From Bacillus sp. FJAT-26390 (GTDB lineage Bacteria > Bacillota > Bacilli > Paenibacillales > Paenibacillaceae): DNA of 64,000 nt. Position 1 is the stretch's first letter, and each line of letters begins with the position of its first letter. The notes under the pieces were generated by a model that saw only the letters and a program-made list of their open reading frames with translations, was not told the origin of the DNA and made no database searches. The position numbers and the translations under genes were made by a program. This document shows positions 9,184 to 18,957 of the stretch, one piece after another. The stretch spans positions 1,617,290 to 1,681,289 of the forward strand of contig NZ_MAQX01000001.1 in assembly GCF_001682865.1 (NCBI RefSeq), in the 5' to 3' direction.

Positions 9184-9211
9184 ATGGGGCAACAGCTTTG
9201 CTATTGCCCCT
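9184..9211 (-). terminator. Terminator-like hairpin after the GH76 gene
   Basis: GGGGCAACAGC (9186-9196) pairs with GCTATTGCCCC (9200-9210). It begins 16 bases past the GH76 stop codon. The following T tract on the minus strand is weak, so termination may be partial. Confidence 0.65.
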
Positions 9212-9226
9212 CTACGTCAGTAACCA

Positions 9227-10345
9227 TTATTTCGAATCTAACCTTTCTATTTTTGCAGCTGCCTCTATTAGGAATACACCGCTCAATTGCACGGATATGT
9301 CCAGAGGCTCTTGATGGGGTTTATCCCATGCAGTGCCAAACAAACCAACTTCATTTGTACTGCCTTTCGACAGCAGCGTATCCGCATTATGAAGGATCAT
9401 TTCTTTGATTGGGATGCTTTCGTTGATTTCATACAGATTGATTAAATAACGGATAAAAATGCCTTTGAATAACCCGCCGTCTCCCGTTCCTTCTTCCTTC
9501 ATCATTCCGGACTCGGCATCCGTATGATATTTCATAGCAGAGACGGCGGTTTTCTCCGCATCTGCCAAATAACCTTTGTCATTTGTAATCTTATATAGCT
9601 CTACAGCCGCTCCTAGATAAGTGCCTTGGTTATATGTAAATATCCATTTCTTATTGACGTTCAGATCACCATTGCTCTCCAGCTTAAGGCCATCATACAC
9701 AAGGCCGCTTTCGGGATCAACCAAATGTCGCTTTTCCCAATGATATATTTTTTTGGCCCATTCCAGATCTTCCTCATCGCCAAAATACGCATACATCCTT
9801 GCTGCCAAAATGGCTGCAGGACCGTTGGAGCATGCATTTCGACTCTCTCGTTGATCCTTTTTCCATGCCATGCCACCGAGCTCGTCTTCCCACCAAGCTG
9901 TCTTAATATCTTTCCAGAGTTTTAATACATAGCTTTTGACCGTCTCGCTTTTGGTTGCATCATAAAGTCTGAGCGCTGCAAGAGCTAGCCACTCCATATC
10001 ATCATAAAACTCATTGAACAGCGACCCGTTTTTCTTGATGATACTTTTGACGATCCCTTCTGCCATGTCCGTATAGGCAGCATCACCCGTTCTTTCATAC
10101 CCATCCATCATGGCATCTACAGCGTGAGCCTTCCACCAGTAGTTCAGGTTTTCTTCACGTTCTTTGCTGTATGGATAAGCATTGTTCATCAACTTTCCAT
10201 TCTTATCCCAATAATGCTTGATGAGCATTTCCTCTGCCCATTCCGCTTGATGATTATAGTTTTCCACAAGCTCCTCTTTTCCGCTGCAGCCTGTCAAGAA
10301 AAAGCTACCGACAAGCAGCAAGCACATACTTTTCATAAAGTTCAC
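9227..10345 (-). CDS. GH76 endo-alpha-1,6-mannanase lipoprotein
   Basis: A 372-residue surface enzyme expected to cut alpha-1,6-mannan backbones (as in yeast mannan) endo-wise, feeding the transporters of the same operon. The signal peptide ends in a lipobox (FFLTGC), so it is anchored to the outer face of the membrane. The (alpha/alpha)6 GH76 core is recognised by the WWKAHAVDAMMDGYERTGD segment, the paired aspartates of FYDDMEW (about Asp115-Asp116, the catalytic pair in this family), the NGPAAILAARMY helix and FTYNQGTYLGAAVELY. I choose GTG 10345 as the start because a GAAGAAGGG ribosome binding site fits it. ATG 10336 is possible. It is the last gene of the operon led by GH125, and the pairing supports alpha-mannan as the substrate. 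Confidence 0.9.
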   Translation of the reverse strand: MNFMKSMCLLLVGSFFLTGCSGKEELVENYNHQAEWAEEMLIKHYWDKNGKLMNNAYPYSKEREENLNYWWKAHAVDAMMDGYERTGDAAYTDMAEGIVKSIIKKNGSLFNEFYDDMEWLALAALRLYDATKSETVKSYVLKLWKDIKTAWWEDELGGMAWKKDQRESRNACSNGPAAILAARMYAYFGDEEDLEWAKKIYHWEKRHLVDPESGLVYDGLKLESNGDLNVNKKWIFTYNQGTYLGAAVELYKITNDKGYLADAEKTAVSAMKYHTDAESGMMKEEGTGDGGLFKGIFIRYLINLYEINESIPIKEMILHNADTLLSKGSTNEVGLFGTAWDKPHQEPLDISVQLSGVFLIEAAAKIERLDSK

Positions 10346-10380
10346 TTCATCCGTCCCTTCTTCTTGCAACGTTCCGATTG

Positions 10381-11322
10381 TTAGCCTACAATTCCACTAT
10401 GTTCAATGCCCTCTACGAGATATTTTTGGGCAAACAGATACACAATAATTAATGGAATGACAACTAATAACGACATCGTGTTCGTTAAAGTAGCAGTCAA
10501 AGGTTGACCTTGTTTTAGCCCTATGGTGGCGCCCTCCATCATCAAGCCTTCAAAACCGACAAGCAGCGAATTGGATAAGAGCTTGATTTGACTAAAGAAC
10601 ATGGAAGAATAGAAGCTATCCGTCCACTGCCATGAGAAGGAGAATACAAAGATTGTAATCATCATGGAAAACGAAAGCGGAAGAATAATCATGCTGAACG
10701 TCCGAAACAAGCCAGAGCCGTCCACGTACGCCGCTTCCTCTAATTCCTTCGGTATTCCTTTAAAATATTGCCGCATAATCAAAATATACAGTCCGTTTTT
10801 AAATCCAAAACCAATCATCGATAGAATCGCCATCGGCCACATGGAATCCATAAGCCTGACAGTCCCCCCCGTAAAGGTAGACAGCAGACCGAATAAATCA
10901 AAAAAGCTGAACTTCATATATAGCGATATCATGTACGTTTGCGGCGGAATCAGAATGGTAAGCACCACCAGAGAAAATACGATGCCTTTTCCTTTGAAAT
11001 TAAAACGCGCAAGCCCATATCCGACCATCGTACAAACCAGCATTTGAATCATTCCGCTTAGAAAAGAAATGCCGAACGTATTCGACAGCCCTTTAAAAAA
11101 GGACGTATATTCGATTACCGTTTTGTAATTAAACCAGGTAAACTGCCTTGGGATAAAACGTACCGTACCATCTATTAAATCCTGCGGGCTCATAAAACTA
11201 TTAGAAAGCTTTACGAGCAGCGGATACAAGATAAGAAACGCCAGCCCAATGAGAAGCAAATAGCGAATAATCGACCAGAACAAGCCATTTACTGCATGCA
11301 GATTTAAATATTTAGCCCGCAT
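10381..11322 (-). CDS. Carbohydrate ABC transporter permease (MalG type), second pair
   Basis: A 313-residue permease with six hydrophobic segments and the EAA loop ELEEAAYVDGSGLFRTF. ATG 11322 is chosen because AGGGAG lies eight bases upstream, and the stop of the preceding permease is just ahead of it. A stretch of small insertions relative to ordinary MalG permeases (around MSPQDLIDGTVRF and FTGGTVRLMDSMW) is also seen in its partner, so this pair is a divergent CUT1 type that I associate with DUF5696/YIP1 gene clusters. It is cotranscribed with GH76 downstream (35-base gap). Confidence 0.88.
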   Translation of the reverse strand: MRAKYLNLHAVNGLFWSIIRYLLLIGLAFLILYPLLVKLSNSFMSPQDLIDGTVRFIPRQFTWFNYKTVIEYTSFFKGLSNTFGISFLSGMIQMLVCTMVGYGLARFNFKGKGIVFSLVVLTILIPPQTYMISLYMKFSFFDLFGLLSTFTGGTVRLMDSMWPMAILSMIGFGFKNGLYILIMRQYFKGIPKELEEAAYVDGSGLFRTFSMIILPLSFSMMITIFVFSFSWQWTDSFYSSMFFSQIKLLSNSLLVGFEGLMMEGATIGLKQGQPLTATLTNTMSLLVVIPLIIVYLFAQKYLVEGIEHSGIVG

Positions 11323-11327
11323 ATCCA

Positions 11328-12293
11328 TCACTCCCTATTCTGATAAAAAACGAATCTGCTGACGAAAAATCCAATGACGACAAGAAATATCGCTGCCACC
11401 AAAAAATAAATCCAAGCCATTGCTGAAGCAGTGCCATATTGGCCAAGCTTCATCGCATTCGAAATGCTATGCATGATTTGGTTTTTGCTTCCTGTAAAGG
11501 AGTCGATAATCGAGTAAATAATATTGACCAAAATTAACGGACTGATGAGCGGAAATGTGATCTTCCAAAAGCACTCCCAAGCCGAACAGCCTTCGATTTT
11601 GGCAGATTCATAGATAGACGATGAGATCGCCTGAAGCCCCGCCAAAAAAATGAGAATTTGCACGCCTGAACTATTAATTACGGCAAATATGTTTTCAGCA
11701 GCTCCAACGGTAATATTCACGAGCGCCGGACTGAAATCGAGCATTTGGAACATATATTTTTTTAGCTCAAGATTGCTGAACATTCCGCCTGACGATTCGT
11801 TGACGATCGAAGCGCCGGTATCAAGCCCCGGAATGCTCTGATAAGCGTTCATAATCGAATTGCTTAAATCCGCTTTATCGATGATTCCAGTAGCTAAAAT
11901 GACGGGTACGAAAAAAATCGCTCTAAAGATCCCTCGACCCTTCATTTTCATATTTAACAAAACGGCAATAAACAGGCTGTACATGACGATAATCGGAATA
12001 TCGAATAACATGTTCTGAACAGCGCCGTAAAGCTGTTTGTTAAAGTTGGGGTCCACTCTTAAAACCTGATGATAGTTATCCAATCCGATGAATTTTGCCG
12101 AAAATCCACCTTGAGTTAAAAGATTCACATCCATAAAGCTAAATCGCAACGAATCAATGAATATACCCAGAAACAGCAGGAGAAATCCGAGTACGAAAGG
12201 GCTGACAAAGACCCACCCCATCAGATCCCTCTTCTGCGTCACGGTTAGCCTAAACCTTTCTTTTTTGTTTATGGCTGCAGACAATTTGTTCAT
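11328..12293 (-). CDS. Carbohydrate ABC transporter permease (MalF type), second pair
   Basis: A 321-residue permease with an N-terminal cytoplasmic stretch (KKERFRLTVTQKRDLMGW), six hydrophobic segments and the EAA loop SIYESAKIEGCSAWECFW. It carries an unusually long extracytoplasmic loop (about residues 155-215, from IIDKADLSNS to the LVNITVGAAENI helix), longer than in the MalF-type permeases elsewhere in this window. GAGGAGG precedes the ATG at 12293. The coupling with the DUF5696 gene immediately upstream (24-base gap) suggests that protein hands substrate to this permease pair. Confidence 0.88.
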   Translation of the reverse strand: MNKLSAAINKKERFRLTVTQKRDLMGWVFVSPFVLGFLLLFLGIFIDSLRFSFMDVNLLTQGGFSAKFIGLDNYHQVLRVDPNFNKQLYGAVQNMLFDIPIIVMYSLFIAVLLNMKMKGRGIFRAIFFVPVILATGIIDKADLSNSIMNAYQSIPGLDTGASIVNESSGGMFSNLELKKYMFQMLDFSPALVNITVGAAENIFAVINSSGVQILIFLAGLQAISSSIYESAKIEGCSAWECFWKITFPLISPLILVNIIYSIIDSFTGSKNQIMHSISNAMKLGQYGTASAMAWIYFLVAAIFLVVIGFFVSRFVFYQNRE

Positions 12294-12317
12294 TGCCGGT
12301 GATCCTCCTCGCTTGGT

Positions 12318-14903
12318 TTACGGATTAATGACCGCGTAACCCATTCCATCTACTGCGGTTCCCTCAACCTCAATTGCTTTATCGCTGTAATTAACAATAA
12401 TCGCCATACCATTTTCATAAGTTGTTTTGTAGACATCTTCGCCAAGCTGTTGATGGTTAACGATCGCCTGATCCTGAACATTTTTCAATACGTTGTTCAT
12501 TTCTGCATAGATGGCTGCAGCGTTCTCCTCCCAATCATCGAATTGGGAAGCGTATAGATCATCGAATAAGGATGCATCTTTCAGAAGGCTGTTTTCTCCG
12601 TAATTCAATTTAAAATAAACGCCGCTGCCATATTCCAGTGCTTTTAAAACGGCCGGACGCAGCTCGCTCGCCAAGTTCAAAGCTTCGCTGGCATACCCAA
12701 TGTAGCCATGCAGCGCGATTTGAATAAAAGGCACCTGCTCATCTGCTATCGAGAAGGAGCTGTCTTGATCAGGCAAATTCAAAATATGATTGACATAAGG
12801 AAAGGTGTACGCATTTCCATCGTCTGTAATCATGTCCTCATAATCCTTTTTCGCTTTGGTTAAAACGTCTGTCATTATTTTTCTCGAGTCCTGCCGATTG
12901 ATTTGATCGCGGTTTTTAAAATTGGAATTCAGGCTCTCTCCCACCGTTGATAGGGATAGCGATTTTAATCCAAGCGAGTTATAGTCTTTGGCAAATTTGT
13001 TGAAGTATCCAGGAATCTTCTCCGGATTAATTCCCCATACGCTGCTTTCATACTCCAACGTAGCTACGTTAAACAGACCTTTGTAGCTTGTTTTCTGAAA
13101 CAAGGAGCGAATGCTATCCTTTTGCGGCTTAAAGCCATCAAAGGCTTTATTAGAAGAAACATAAAGAAGATCCACATCCGGGAACAACTGCGCCCCCAGC
13201 TTCTCTGCTTTCTCTGCCAGTTTCCGCAGTCCCTTCGCACCGCCGAGCACGGACTCTACCTTCATTTTTGTAGGCGCTGTATGGCTCATGCCCCCGTTAT
13301 ACCAACCGGTATAACGAAACTTAATGTTTTCGATACCGCTTTGAGAAAGTTTATCCAGCATCAGCCCCGCTTGATCAAAGGAAGTGACAGCCACTTGGCT
13401 GCGAACAGGAATCCCCAGCTTCCGCACCATCTTATCGACAGATCCCATTGTGTCCAAGTAAAATGGTATATTCTCATCTACACTTACTTTGCTCAAGCTT
13501 CCTTTATCAACGAGATACTGTCGATATGCCTTTGCCATCCCTACGTAATTCGCGTCATCTCCAGTAAGGAAGAAGTACTTCATGACGATGTTTCCGCCGT
13601 ATACATTTTTCTCGTAAATGATCCAAGGCGCCTGCTCAAAAGCATCTTTTGCTATAAAAGAGTCTTTATTTCGAATCGTGAAGTTAGCGTAAGCCGTGTT
13701 ATAGGAATGATTGATACCGCCCATAACTCCGTTAATATCCGCTATCGCATCTCCCTCTTCAATAATGGAGAACAATGCTGCTCCATCCTTTTTGATGCCA
13801 AACACGGGCACTCGAAACTCTTGTTTGTAGCTGCCTCTTGGCGACTGCGTTAAGGCATAATCCGGTCCGTACATTTTACCCGTCGTCAATAACGTGTTTT
13901 TGCTCGCATCGTTATTGAAATTCAGGAGCGTCCCCGAGCCGTCAGGAAGAAGGATATAACCCTCCTCGCCGGTTTGCCCGGCGCCGAAATAATTCAGCAC
14001 AGAAAGCTTTACAAGATTGAAGCGAGATTTATCGTATTCAATGTCCCCATTATAAAGAGTGACCGTTAAGCCGCTGTCCGCAAGCATGTAATCAAGGCTC
14101 ATTTTAAAATAAGGAAATACGGAATCATCTCCGTTGTATCCGACCTCCGCGTAGTCCTCCTCCTGCTTCTCGTACGTATAGCCCGCCTCTTTAACGTAGT
14201 TTTCCAATACCTTTTTGTCCCGCTCCTTTACGGAGGTTTTCAATACATAAATATCTTCCTTCTCCAAAATAGGATATTTCGCAAGCAGCTCCTGGCCTTT
14301 GCTTCCTTCCGAATCGGCACGACCATAGAGGATATAATAGGCTAATAGCTTCTTCTTATCCCTTTCCGCTTCCATATGATCAAGAACATTTTGCTCAAAG
14401 CTGACCTTCGTAATTTGACGCGGCAGCAGCATTCGCTGCTCCTCGCGGCCGATTACCATGTCTACTCTTAAGCCGTTATCGATTTTCCCCCAGCTCACTT
14501 GATCCAGCTTCATGGCATGGGTGTAGCTATTCATTTCCAGGTCGCCTTCTTTGCCTTTAACGTTGTAGACAACCTTAACCTGCGACATCAGCTCCTGCTT
14601 CATCGCATCGCTCGCTTTCGGGTCTTCAAGAGCGTTTGGAGGGTTGGAATAAAATTTACTTCCTGTAGCTTTATCTTCAACCGCCACGCCGCCCGATGCA
14701 TTGTCGAAGTACAGCAGGAGGCGATCATTCTCAGCAGCAGTAACCAAGCCGCCATCCTTTACTGCTTTTTTCATGTTGGGCGAGCTGGCTTTGTCCGTTT
14801 TTGTTGATTCGACCGCTTCCGCCGTTATTCCATTTGTCGGAACCCCTATCGAAAGGGCAACCATTAAAACTAATAGTCTAGAGATGATCCCCTTGACATT
14901 CAT
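12318..14903 (-). CDS. DUF5696-family secreted protein
   Basis: An 861-residue exported protein of unestablished function. It has a signal peptide (to about residue 28, GVPTNGITAEA) and no lipobox. Residues 40-460 are beta-rich, and residues 470-800 have the look of a (beta/alpha)8 barrel: IPVRSQVAVTSFDQAG, IENIKFRYTGWYNGG, GAQLFPDVDLLYVSS, GLKSLSLSTVGESLNSNF, VPFIQIALHGYIGYASEALN, and GVYFKLNYGENSLL. This layout resembles glycosidases with an N-terminal beta domain (GH101/GH129-like fold). That comparison is my inference and no catalytic pair can be assigned. ATG 14903 has ATAGGAGGT. The gene sits between the NHL-YIP1 gene and the second permease pair. Confidence 0.78.
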   Translation of the reverse strand: MNVKGIISRLLVLMVALSIGVPTNGITAEAVESTKTDKASSPNMKKAVKDGGLVTAAENDRLLLYFDNASGGVAVEDKATGSKFYSNPPNALEDPKASDAMKQELMSQVKVVYNVKGKEGDLEMNSYTHAMKLDQVSWGKIDNGLRVDMVIGREEQRMLLPRQITKVSFEQNVLDHMEAERDKKKLLAYYILYGRADSEGSKGQELLAKYPILEKEDIYVLKTSVKERDKKVLENYVKEAGYTYEKQEEDYAEVGYNGDDSVFPYFKMSLDYMLADSGLTVTLYNGDIEYDKSRFNLVKLSVLNYFGAGQTGEEGYILLPDGSGTLLNFNNDASKNTLLTTGKMYGPDYALTQSPRGSYKQEFRVPVFGIKKDGAALFSIIEEGDAIADINGVMGGINHSYNTAYANFTIRNKDSFIAKDAFEQAPWIIYEKNVYGGNIVMKYFFLTGDDANYVGMAKAYRQYLVDKGSLSKVSVDENIPFYLDTMGSVDKMVRKLGIPVRSQVAVTSFDQAGLMLDKLSQSGIENIKFRYTGWYNGGMSHTAPTKMKVESVLGGAKGLRKLAEKAEKLGAQLFPDVDLLYVSSNKAFDGFKPQKDSIRSLFQKTSYKGLFNVATLEYESSVWGINPEKIPGYFNKFAKDYNSLGLKSLSLSTVGESLNSNFKNRDQINRQDSRKIMTDVLTKAKKDYEDMITDDGNAYTFPYVNHILNLPDQDSSFSIADEQVPFIQIALHGYIGYASEALNLASELRPAVLKALEYGSGVYFKLNYGENSLLKDASLFDDLYASQFDDWEENAAAIYAEMNNVLKNVQDQAIVNHQQLGEDVYKTTYENGMAIIVNYSDKAIEVEGTAVDGMGYAVINP

Positions 14904-14932
14904 ATAGCTGACCTCCTATTCGCCATCCAGTT

Positions 14933-17059
14933 CTACAACCGAAACGTAATTTCATTGATGATCGTCTTAAAAAAGGTATTCATATTTTGCAGGATGTTAA
15001 TGAACAGCACCGTAAGGAAAGCGATGAACCCCATTCCTACTATCGAGATTGCAGAGGTATAGAGATTCTTGAATGGACTGTAATCATTGGTCACCAACAC
15101 GCCTATAAATATGAGCCCGAGAGACCAGCCTAACGCAAGAGTTGTAAAAAAGGTAATAAACTGCTGCTCTTCCAAAACGACGATGTTGCTAAATAGGGTG
15201 ACGGGAACCGTGATCAAAACCATGGGCACTAACGAATAGGAGGACGCGATAAAAATATCCTTCAGGCTTCCTTCACCATCCATCAATGTCGTGAGACCCC
15301 AGTTTGCACAGCACCATAAGCCAAATGGAATTAGGACGCTAAGGAACGTATCGTAAATTTCAATTACACGCCAGTCGGAAGGGTACAAGATGTATCCGCC
15401 TGCCAGCTGCTTAAAGATGTCTACAGCCATAACGGCTGCAACGATAATAACAGCGGCACGAACACTGCCTCTCTTCTCATGCTTCAAATCCCAAAACCCG
15501 TCAAAAGGATGAAACATCACATGGAAGGAATAAAGCAGTTCTTCCCATAGCGTTCGCTTGCCCGGCTTTCTCCAGCCAGCAGCGTTTACCTTCTTTGCAT
15601 ATTTGAAAAAATGGTACACTAGCCACAGAATGGCTGCAGCAACGATCGGAATGAGAATAATCATTTTGCTTACTATTTCCTTCCGATACTCTGCAAAAGC
15701 CTTAAAATAATGATTCCAATCATTTGCAAGCTTGTAATTGTGCATCGCTTCCTTGTACTCTTCTTTGCGCATGTTAGACTGCGCAACGCCGGAATATGCC
15801 ATCTCAAGCGTCGGATTCATCTTCAAAACCCGCTGCCAAGCTGCGATTGATTCATCGTAATTCCGAATTTTCCGATAATGAATCGCCGCTGCAATGTTAT
15901 CGCCGTATTCCGTTCGTCTGAAGACGGTCAACTTGCTCGTATCCTTATCCAGAACGAGAAGATTATCGCTTTGGTAAGCAAGCGCGGAAGCACTTTGGAA
16001 CACTCCGTTTTGGGCTCCGTACCCGCCAAATACATAAAGAAGATTGCCCTCGTCATCATAAGTAAAAATCTTATTTTGCGAGGAATCGAGCGTACTGTAT
16101 GCCCCGTCCTCCGCCAATGCTACGTCTATAAAACGAGAAACCTTATCCGTAGTTTGAATATCGCCAGCAGGCGGGAAAGCTCCATTACGTTTCAAAACAT
16201 CGATGCCTGTATGGTTCAGCCGCTTAATGGGGGCATGCTTGCTTGATTTATCTCGGTTAACGAGCGCGCTGTATTGGTTTCTCGCATGAATCGCACTACT
16301 CGTAACATAGGCGAAACCCAGCTGATCGATCGTAATATTGTTATACTCGGTCGGCACGCTTTTGGCTGTGCGGCTCTTTTGCTCTTTGGTCGTTACCAGC
16401 TTCCAGAACAAATCAGACACCTTGGGCACTACCTTCTCGGCGCCTACGAAACCTTCGAATCCACCGTCGGCATTCAAGGCAATGACACCCATGTTCGTGC
16501 TCTTCGAAATGACGTAGATGAGACCGGACGGATCTACGCCAATAGCCGAAGGCTCATAGATAAAGCCGACTGGAAAGACATCCGAATCCGGAGCGTTCAA
16601 CATTTTAGCCAGGCTTCCATCCTGATGAAGGACAACAATTCTAGCGTTTTTGGAGTCGGCAACGTAAATCAGCCCCTCCTCTGACACAAAAATGCCCATC
16701 GGACTGTTGAACTGGTCCTTTGTAACGCCATCCTCATGGACGAACTCCGTAATTTCTCGTTTTATCCGATACTGTTCGTCCAGAATAATAATTCTGTTCG
16801 TTCCGGTATCCGCTATATAAACCCAATTATGATCGTCAACAAACAAATCCAAAGGCTGATTCAGCCCTTTGTCCGTCATTCCCATATCCTTGGCGCTTAA
16901 CACCTTGTCAGGCACATAAGCGTCAGGAGAAACGAGATACTCCCCATCATAATCATAAAAATAGGTTTTATATGGAACCATGGCGGAAGCTGATTCAATT
17001 CCATAGCTGCACAACATTAATAGTGCGGCAAAAAACAAGATCCACTCTTTTCTAACCAC
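14933..17059 (-). CDS. NHL-repeat / TPR / YIP1-family membrane protein
   Basis: A 708-residue multidomain membrane protein. A signal peptide (about 1-26) leads to an extracytoplasmic beta-propeller of NHL repeats (about 50-390; repeated IYVADSKNARIVVLHQDG-like units such as WVYIADTGTNRIIILDEQ and LYVFGGYGAQNGVFQSASA). A TPR stretch follows at about 395-450 (YDESIAAWQRVLKMNP, YKEAMHNYKLAND), then a transmembrane helix (MIILIPIVAAAILWLVYHFF) and a C-terminal YIP1 domain with about five more helices (FHPFDGFWDLKHEKRGS to the end). The start is GTG 17059. It is encoded between the two permease pairs. I infer a scaffold or sensor that docks the surface glycan machinery; no enzymatic motif is visible. 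Confidence 0.82.
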   Translation of the reverse strand: MVRKEWILFFAALLMLCSYGIESASAMVPYKTYFYDYDGEYLVSPDAYVPDKVLSAKDMGMTDKGLNQPLDLFVDDHNWVYIADTGTNRIIILDEQYRIKREITEFVHEDGVTKDQFNSPMGIFVSEEGLIYVADSKNARIVVLHQDGSLAKMLNAPDSDVFPVGFIYEPSAIGVDPSGLIYVISKSTNMGVIALNADGGFEGFVGAEKVVPKVSDLFWKLVTTKEQKSRTAKSVPTEYNNITIDQLGFAYVTSSAIHARNQYSALVNRDKSSKHAPIKRLNHTGIDVLKRNGAFPPAGDIQTTDKVSRFIDVALAEDGAYSTLDSSQNKIFTYDDEGNLLYVFGGYGAQNGVFQSASALAYQSDNLLVLDKDTSKLTVFRRTEYGDNIAAAIHYRKIRNYDESIAAWQRVLKMNPTLEMAYSGVAQSNMRKEEYKEAMHNYKLANDWNHYFKAFAEYRKEIVSKMIILIPIVAAAILWLVYHFFKYAKKVNAAGWRKPGKRTLWEELLYSFHVMFHPFDGFWDLKHEKRGSVRAAVIIVAAVMAVDIFKQLAGGYILYPSDWRVIEIYDTFLSVLIPFGLWCCANWGLTTLMDGEGSLKDIFIASSYSLVPMVLITVPVTLFSNIVVLEEQQFITFFTTLALGWSLGLIFIGVLVTNDYSPFKNLYTSAISIVGMGFIAFLTVLFINILQNMNTFFKTIINEITFRL

Positions 17060-17080
17060 CGCATTCTTCCCCTTCCATGC

Positions 17081-17962
17081 CTATTCTTTCATGCCTGATG
17101 CAGACATGGTCTCAATAATTTTTGACTGAGAGATGATAAACACGATGATAGGCACAATCATCATTAGCACCGCTGCAGCCGATCCCGTCCCTGTGCGGGC
17201 AATACCGCCGGCTAAGATTTGGGACAATGCATAGTTTAAGGTTTTTAGTTCCTCGCTTTGGATGAAGTGATTCGCACCGATTCCCCATAAACCTTGCATT
17301 GAAAAAATGATAAGAGTCAGCCAAGCGGGCTTGACCATAGGCATGACGATGGTCCAAAAAATCTTCCATTCGCTGGCCCCGTCAATGCGAGCCGACTCCA
17401 ATATGGCATCGGGGATCATCTGGTCCATAAACTGTTTCATTAAATACAGTCCTAGAGAGGATGCAAAGGCCGGAACAATAATAGACTGATAGGAATCAAT
17501 CCAGCCTAAGGAAGAAATGATAATAAAGTTCGGTATTTGGGTCACGACACCGCTAAACATAAGCGAGAGTACAACGGTGCTGAACATGATGCCTTTGCCA
17601 GGAAATTTATGTTTGGATAGGACATAAGCACATAAGGAAGCGATTACCACATGGCCAGCCGTACCCACTGCTGTAATAAATACGGTGTTAAATATATACC
17701 GACTGAATGGCACCCACGAGTCGCTCATGACGGCGAGCAAATCTCTGAAGTTATCCAATGTAGGGTTATTCACTAGAAACCGAGGAGGAAAAAACCAAAT
17801 TTCCTCTAACGGTTTAATGGAATTAGAGATTGCATAAACCAATGGCAGCATCATAAAAATGCCAAACAGCAGCAAAAACAAATAGATGCCAAAGTCTGCG
17901 AAAAAGGAACGTTTAATGCCGCTCTTGCTACGATGAAGCTTGATTTGAATCACTTCATTCAC
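17081..17962 (-). CDS. Carbohydrate ABC transporter permease (MalG type), first pair
   Basis: A 293-residue permease with six hydrophobic segments and the EAA loop AILESARIDGASEWKIFWTI. It overlaps the preceding MalF-type gene by eight bases. The GTG at 17962 is the conventional start. An internal GTG nine bases later, with AGGTGAATGAA upstream, is an alternative and changes only three residues. It pairs with the gene at 17955-18917 and probably with the 939-residue binding protein at 18958. Confidence 0.9.
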   Translation of the reverse strand: MNEVIQIKLHRSKSGIKRSFFADFGIYLFLLLFGIFMMLPLVYAISNSIKPLEEIWFFPPRFLVNNPTLDNFRDLLAVMSDSWVPFSRYIFNTVFITAVGTAGHVVIASLCAYVLSKHKFPGKGIMFSTVVLSLMFSGVVTQIPNFIIISSLGWIDSYQSIIVPAFASSLGLYLMKQFMDQMIPDAILESARIDGASEWKIFWTIVMPMVKPAWLTLIIFSMQGLWGIGANHFIQSEELKTLNYALSQILAGGIARTGTGSAAAVLMMIVPIIVFIISQSKIIETMSASGMKE

Positions 17963-18917
17963 CTACCTTTGCCAGAAGCATTTGCACAATCTTATTCGCT
18001 CCGATCATGATAATAAACAAAACGGTAGCTATAGCCGAGGCATAACCCATTTCATAACGAATGGCGCCATAGTCCTCCAAATGGTTAACGATGGTATGCG
18101 TTGCATAGCTGTTGCTCGGCATGCCGCACAATGCGGTAACAATTGCACCGGTGCCGAATGCGCCGGTAATGCTCATTACGGCTCCGAACATGAGCTGCGG
18201 CTTCATTGAAGGCAAGGTTACGTACCATAGCTCCTGCCACCGATTTCGAACCCCGTCCATAGCCGCCGCTTCATAAAGCGTGCGATCGATCCCTTGCAAT
18301 CCGGCGATAAAAGAGAGGAAGCTCGTTCCAACACTGGTCCATAAAGAAACGATAACGACAAGTGTCATCATATATTTCGGATTCTCGAACCATAGAATAG
18401 GTGAAGAAATCACATTATAGCGAAGCAGAATGGCATTGGCATAACCATAAGCGTCCTTGTTGAAGAAAATGCCCCAAACCAAATAAATGTTTCCCGATAT
18501 GGATGGCGCGTAAAAAATCAAGGTTAAGATCGTTCTCAGCGATTTGGGCAGCTCATTAATAAGCCATGCGAACACGAGACACATTATATAGCCGATCGGC
18601 CCCACCATCACGGCGAGCAGGAACGTATTTCCGATAGCCTTAATGAAAATATCATCGCCGAGAAACAGCCTAATATAATTGTCCATGCCAACGAAGATAG
18701 GCGCTTCCAGCAAGTTAAAAGAGAAAAAACCTAATATTAATGAGATAATGACGGGCAAAGCCGTGAAAGCAAAAAACAAGATCATATATGGGGCAGCGAA
18801 GAGGTAGGAAACTTTATTCTTTTTAATCGATTTCCAGCCCTGCTCCAATTTTCGCCCGATATGCTTGCCCTGCCTTTTAGGCTCAACAGTTCCTGATATC
18901 ACCAAATCTCTACTCAT
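17955..18917 (-). CDS. Carbohydrate ABC transporter permease (MalF type), first pair
   Basis: A 320-residue permease. A hydrophilic N-terminus of about 35 residues precedes six hydrophobic segments, with the EAA loop TLYEAAAMDGVRNRWQELW. CAGGAGG lies upstream of ATG 18917. It follows the giant solute-binding protein gene by 40 bases and is coupled to the MalG-type gene downstream. The two permease pairs in one operon are clearly different sequences, not a recent duplication. Confidence 0.9.
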   Translation of the reverse strand: MSRDLVISGTVEPKRQGKHIGRKLEQGWKSIKKNKVSYLFAAPYMILFFAFTALPVIISLILGFFSFNLLEAPIFVGMDNYIRLFLGDDIFIKAIGNTFLLAVMVGPIGYIMCLVFAWLINELPKSLRTILTLIFYAPSISGNIYLVWGIFFNKDAYGYANAILLRYNVISSPILWFENPKYMMTLVVIVSLWTSVGTSFLSFIAGLQGIDRTLYEAAAMDGVRNRWQELWYVTLPSMKPQLMFGAVMSITGAFGTGAIVTALCGMPSNSYATHTIVNHLEDYGAIRYEMGYASAIATVLFIIMIGANKIVQMLLAKVGE

Positions 18918-18957
18918 GAATGGGGTCCTCCTGAATCAGTAAAGTGGCAAGGCATGA

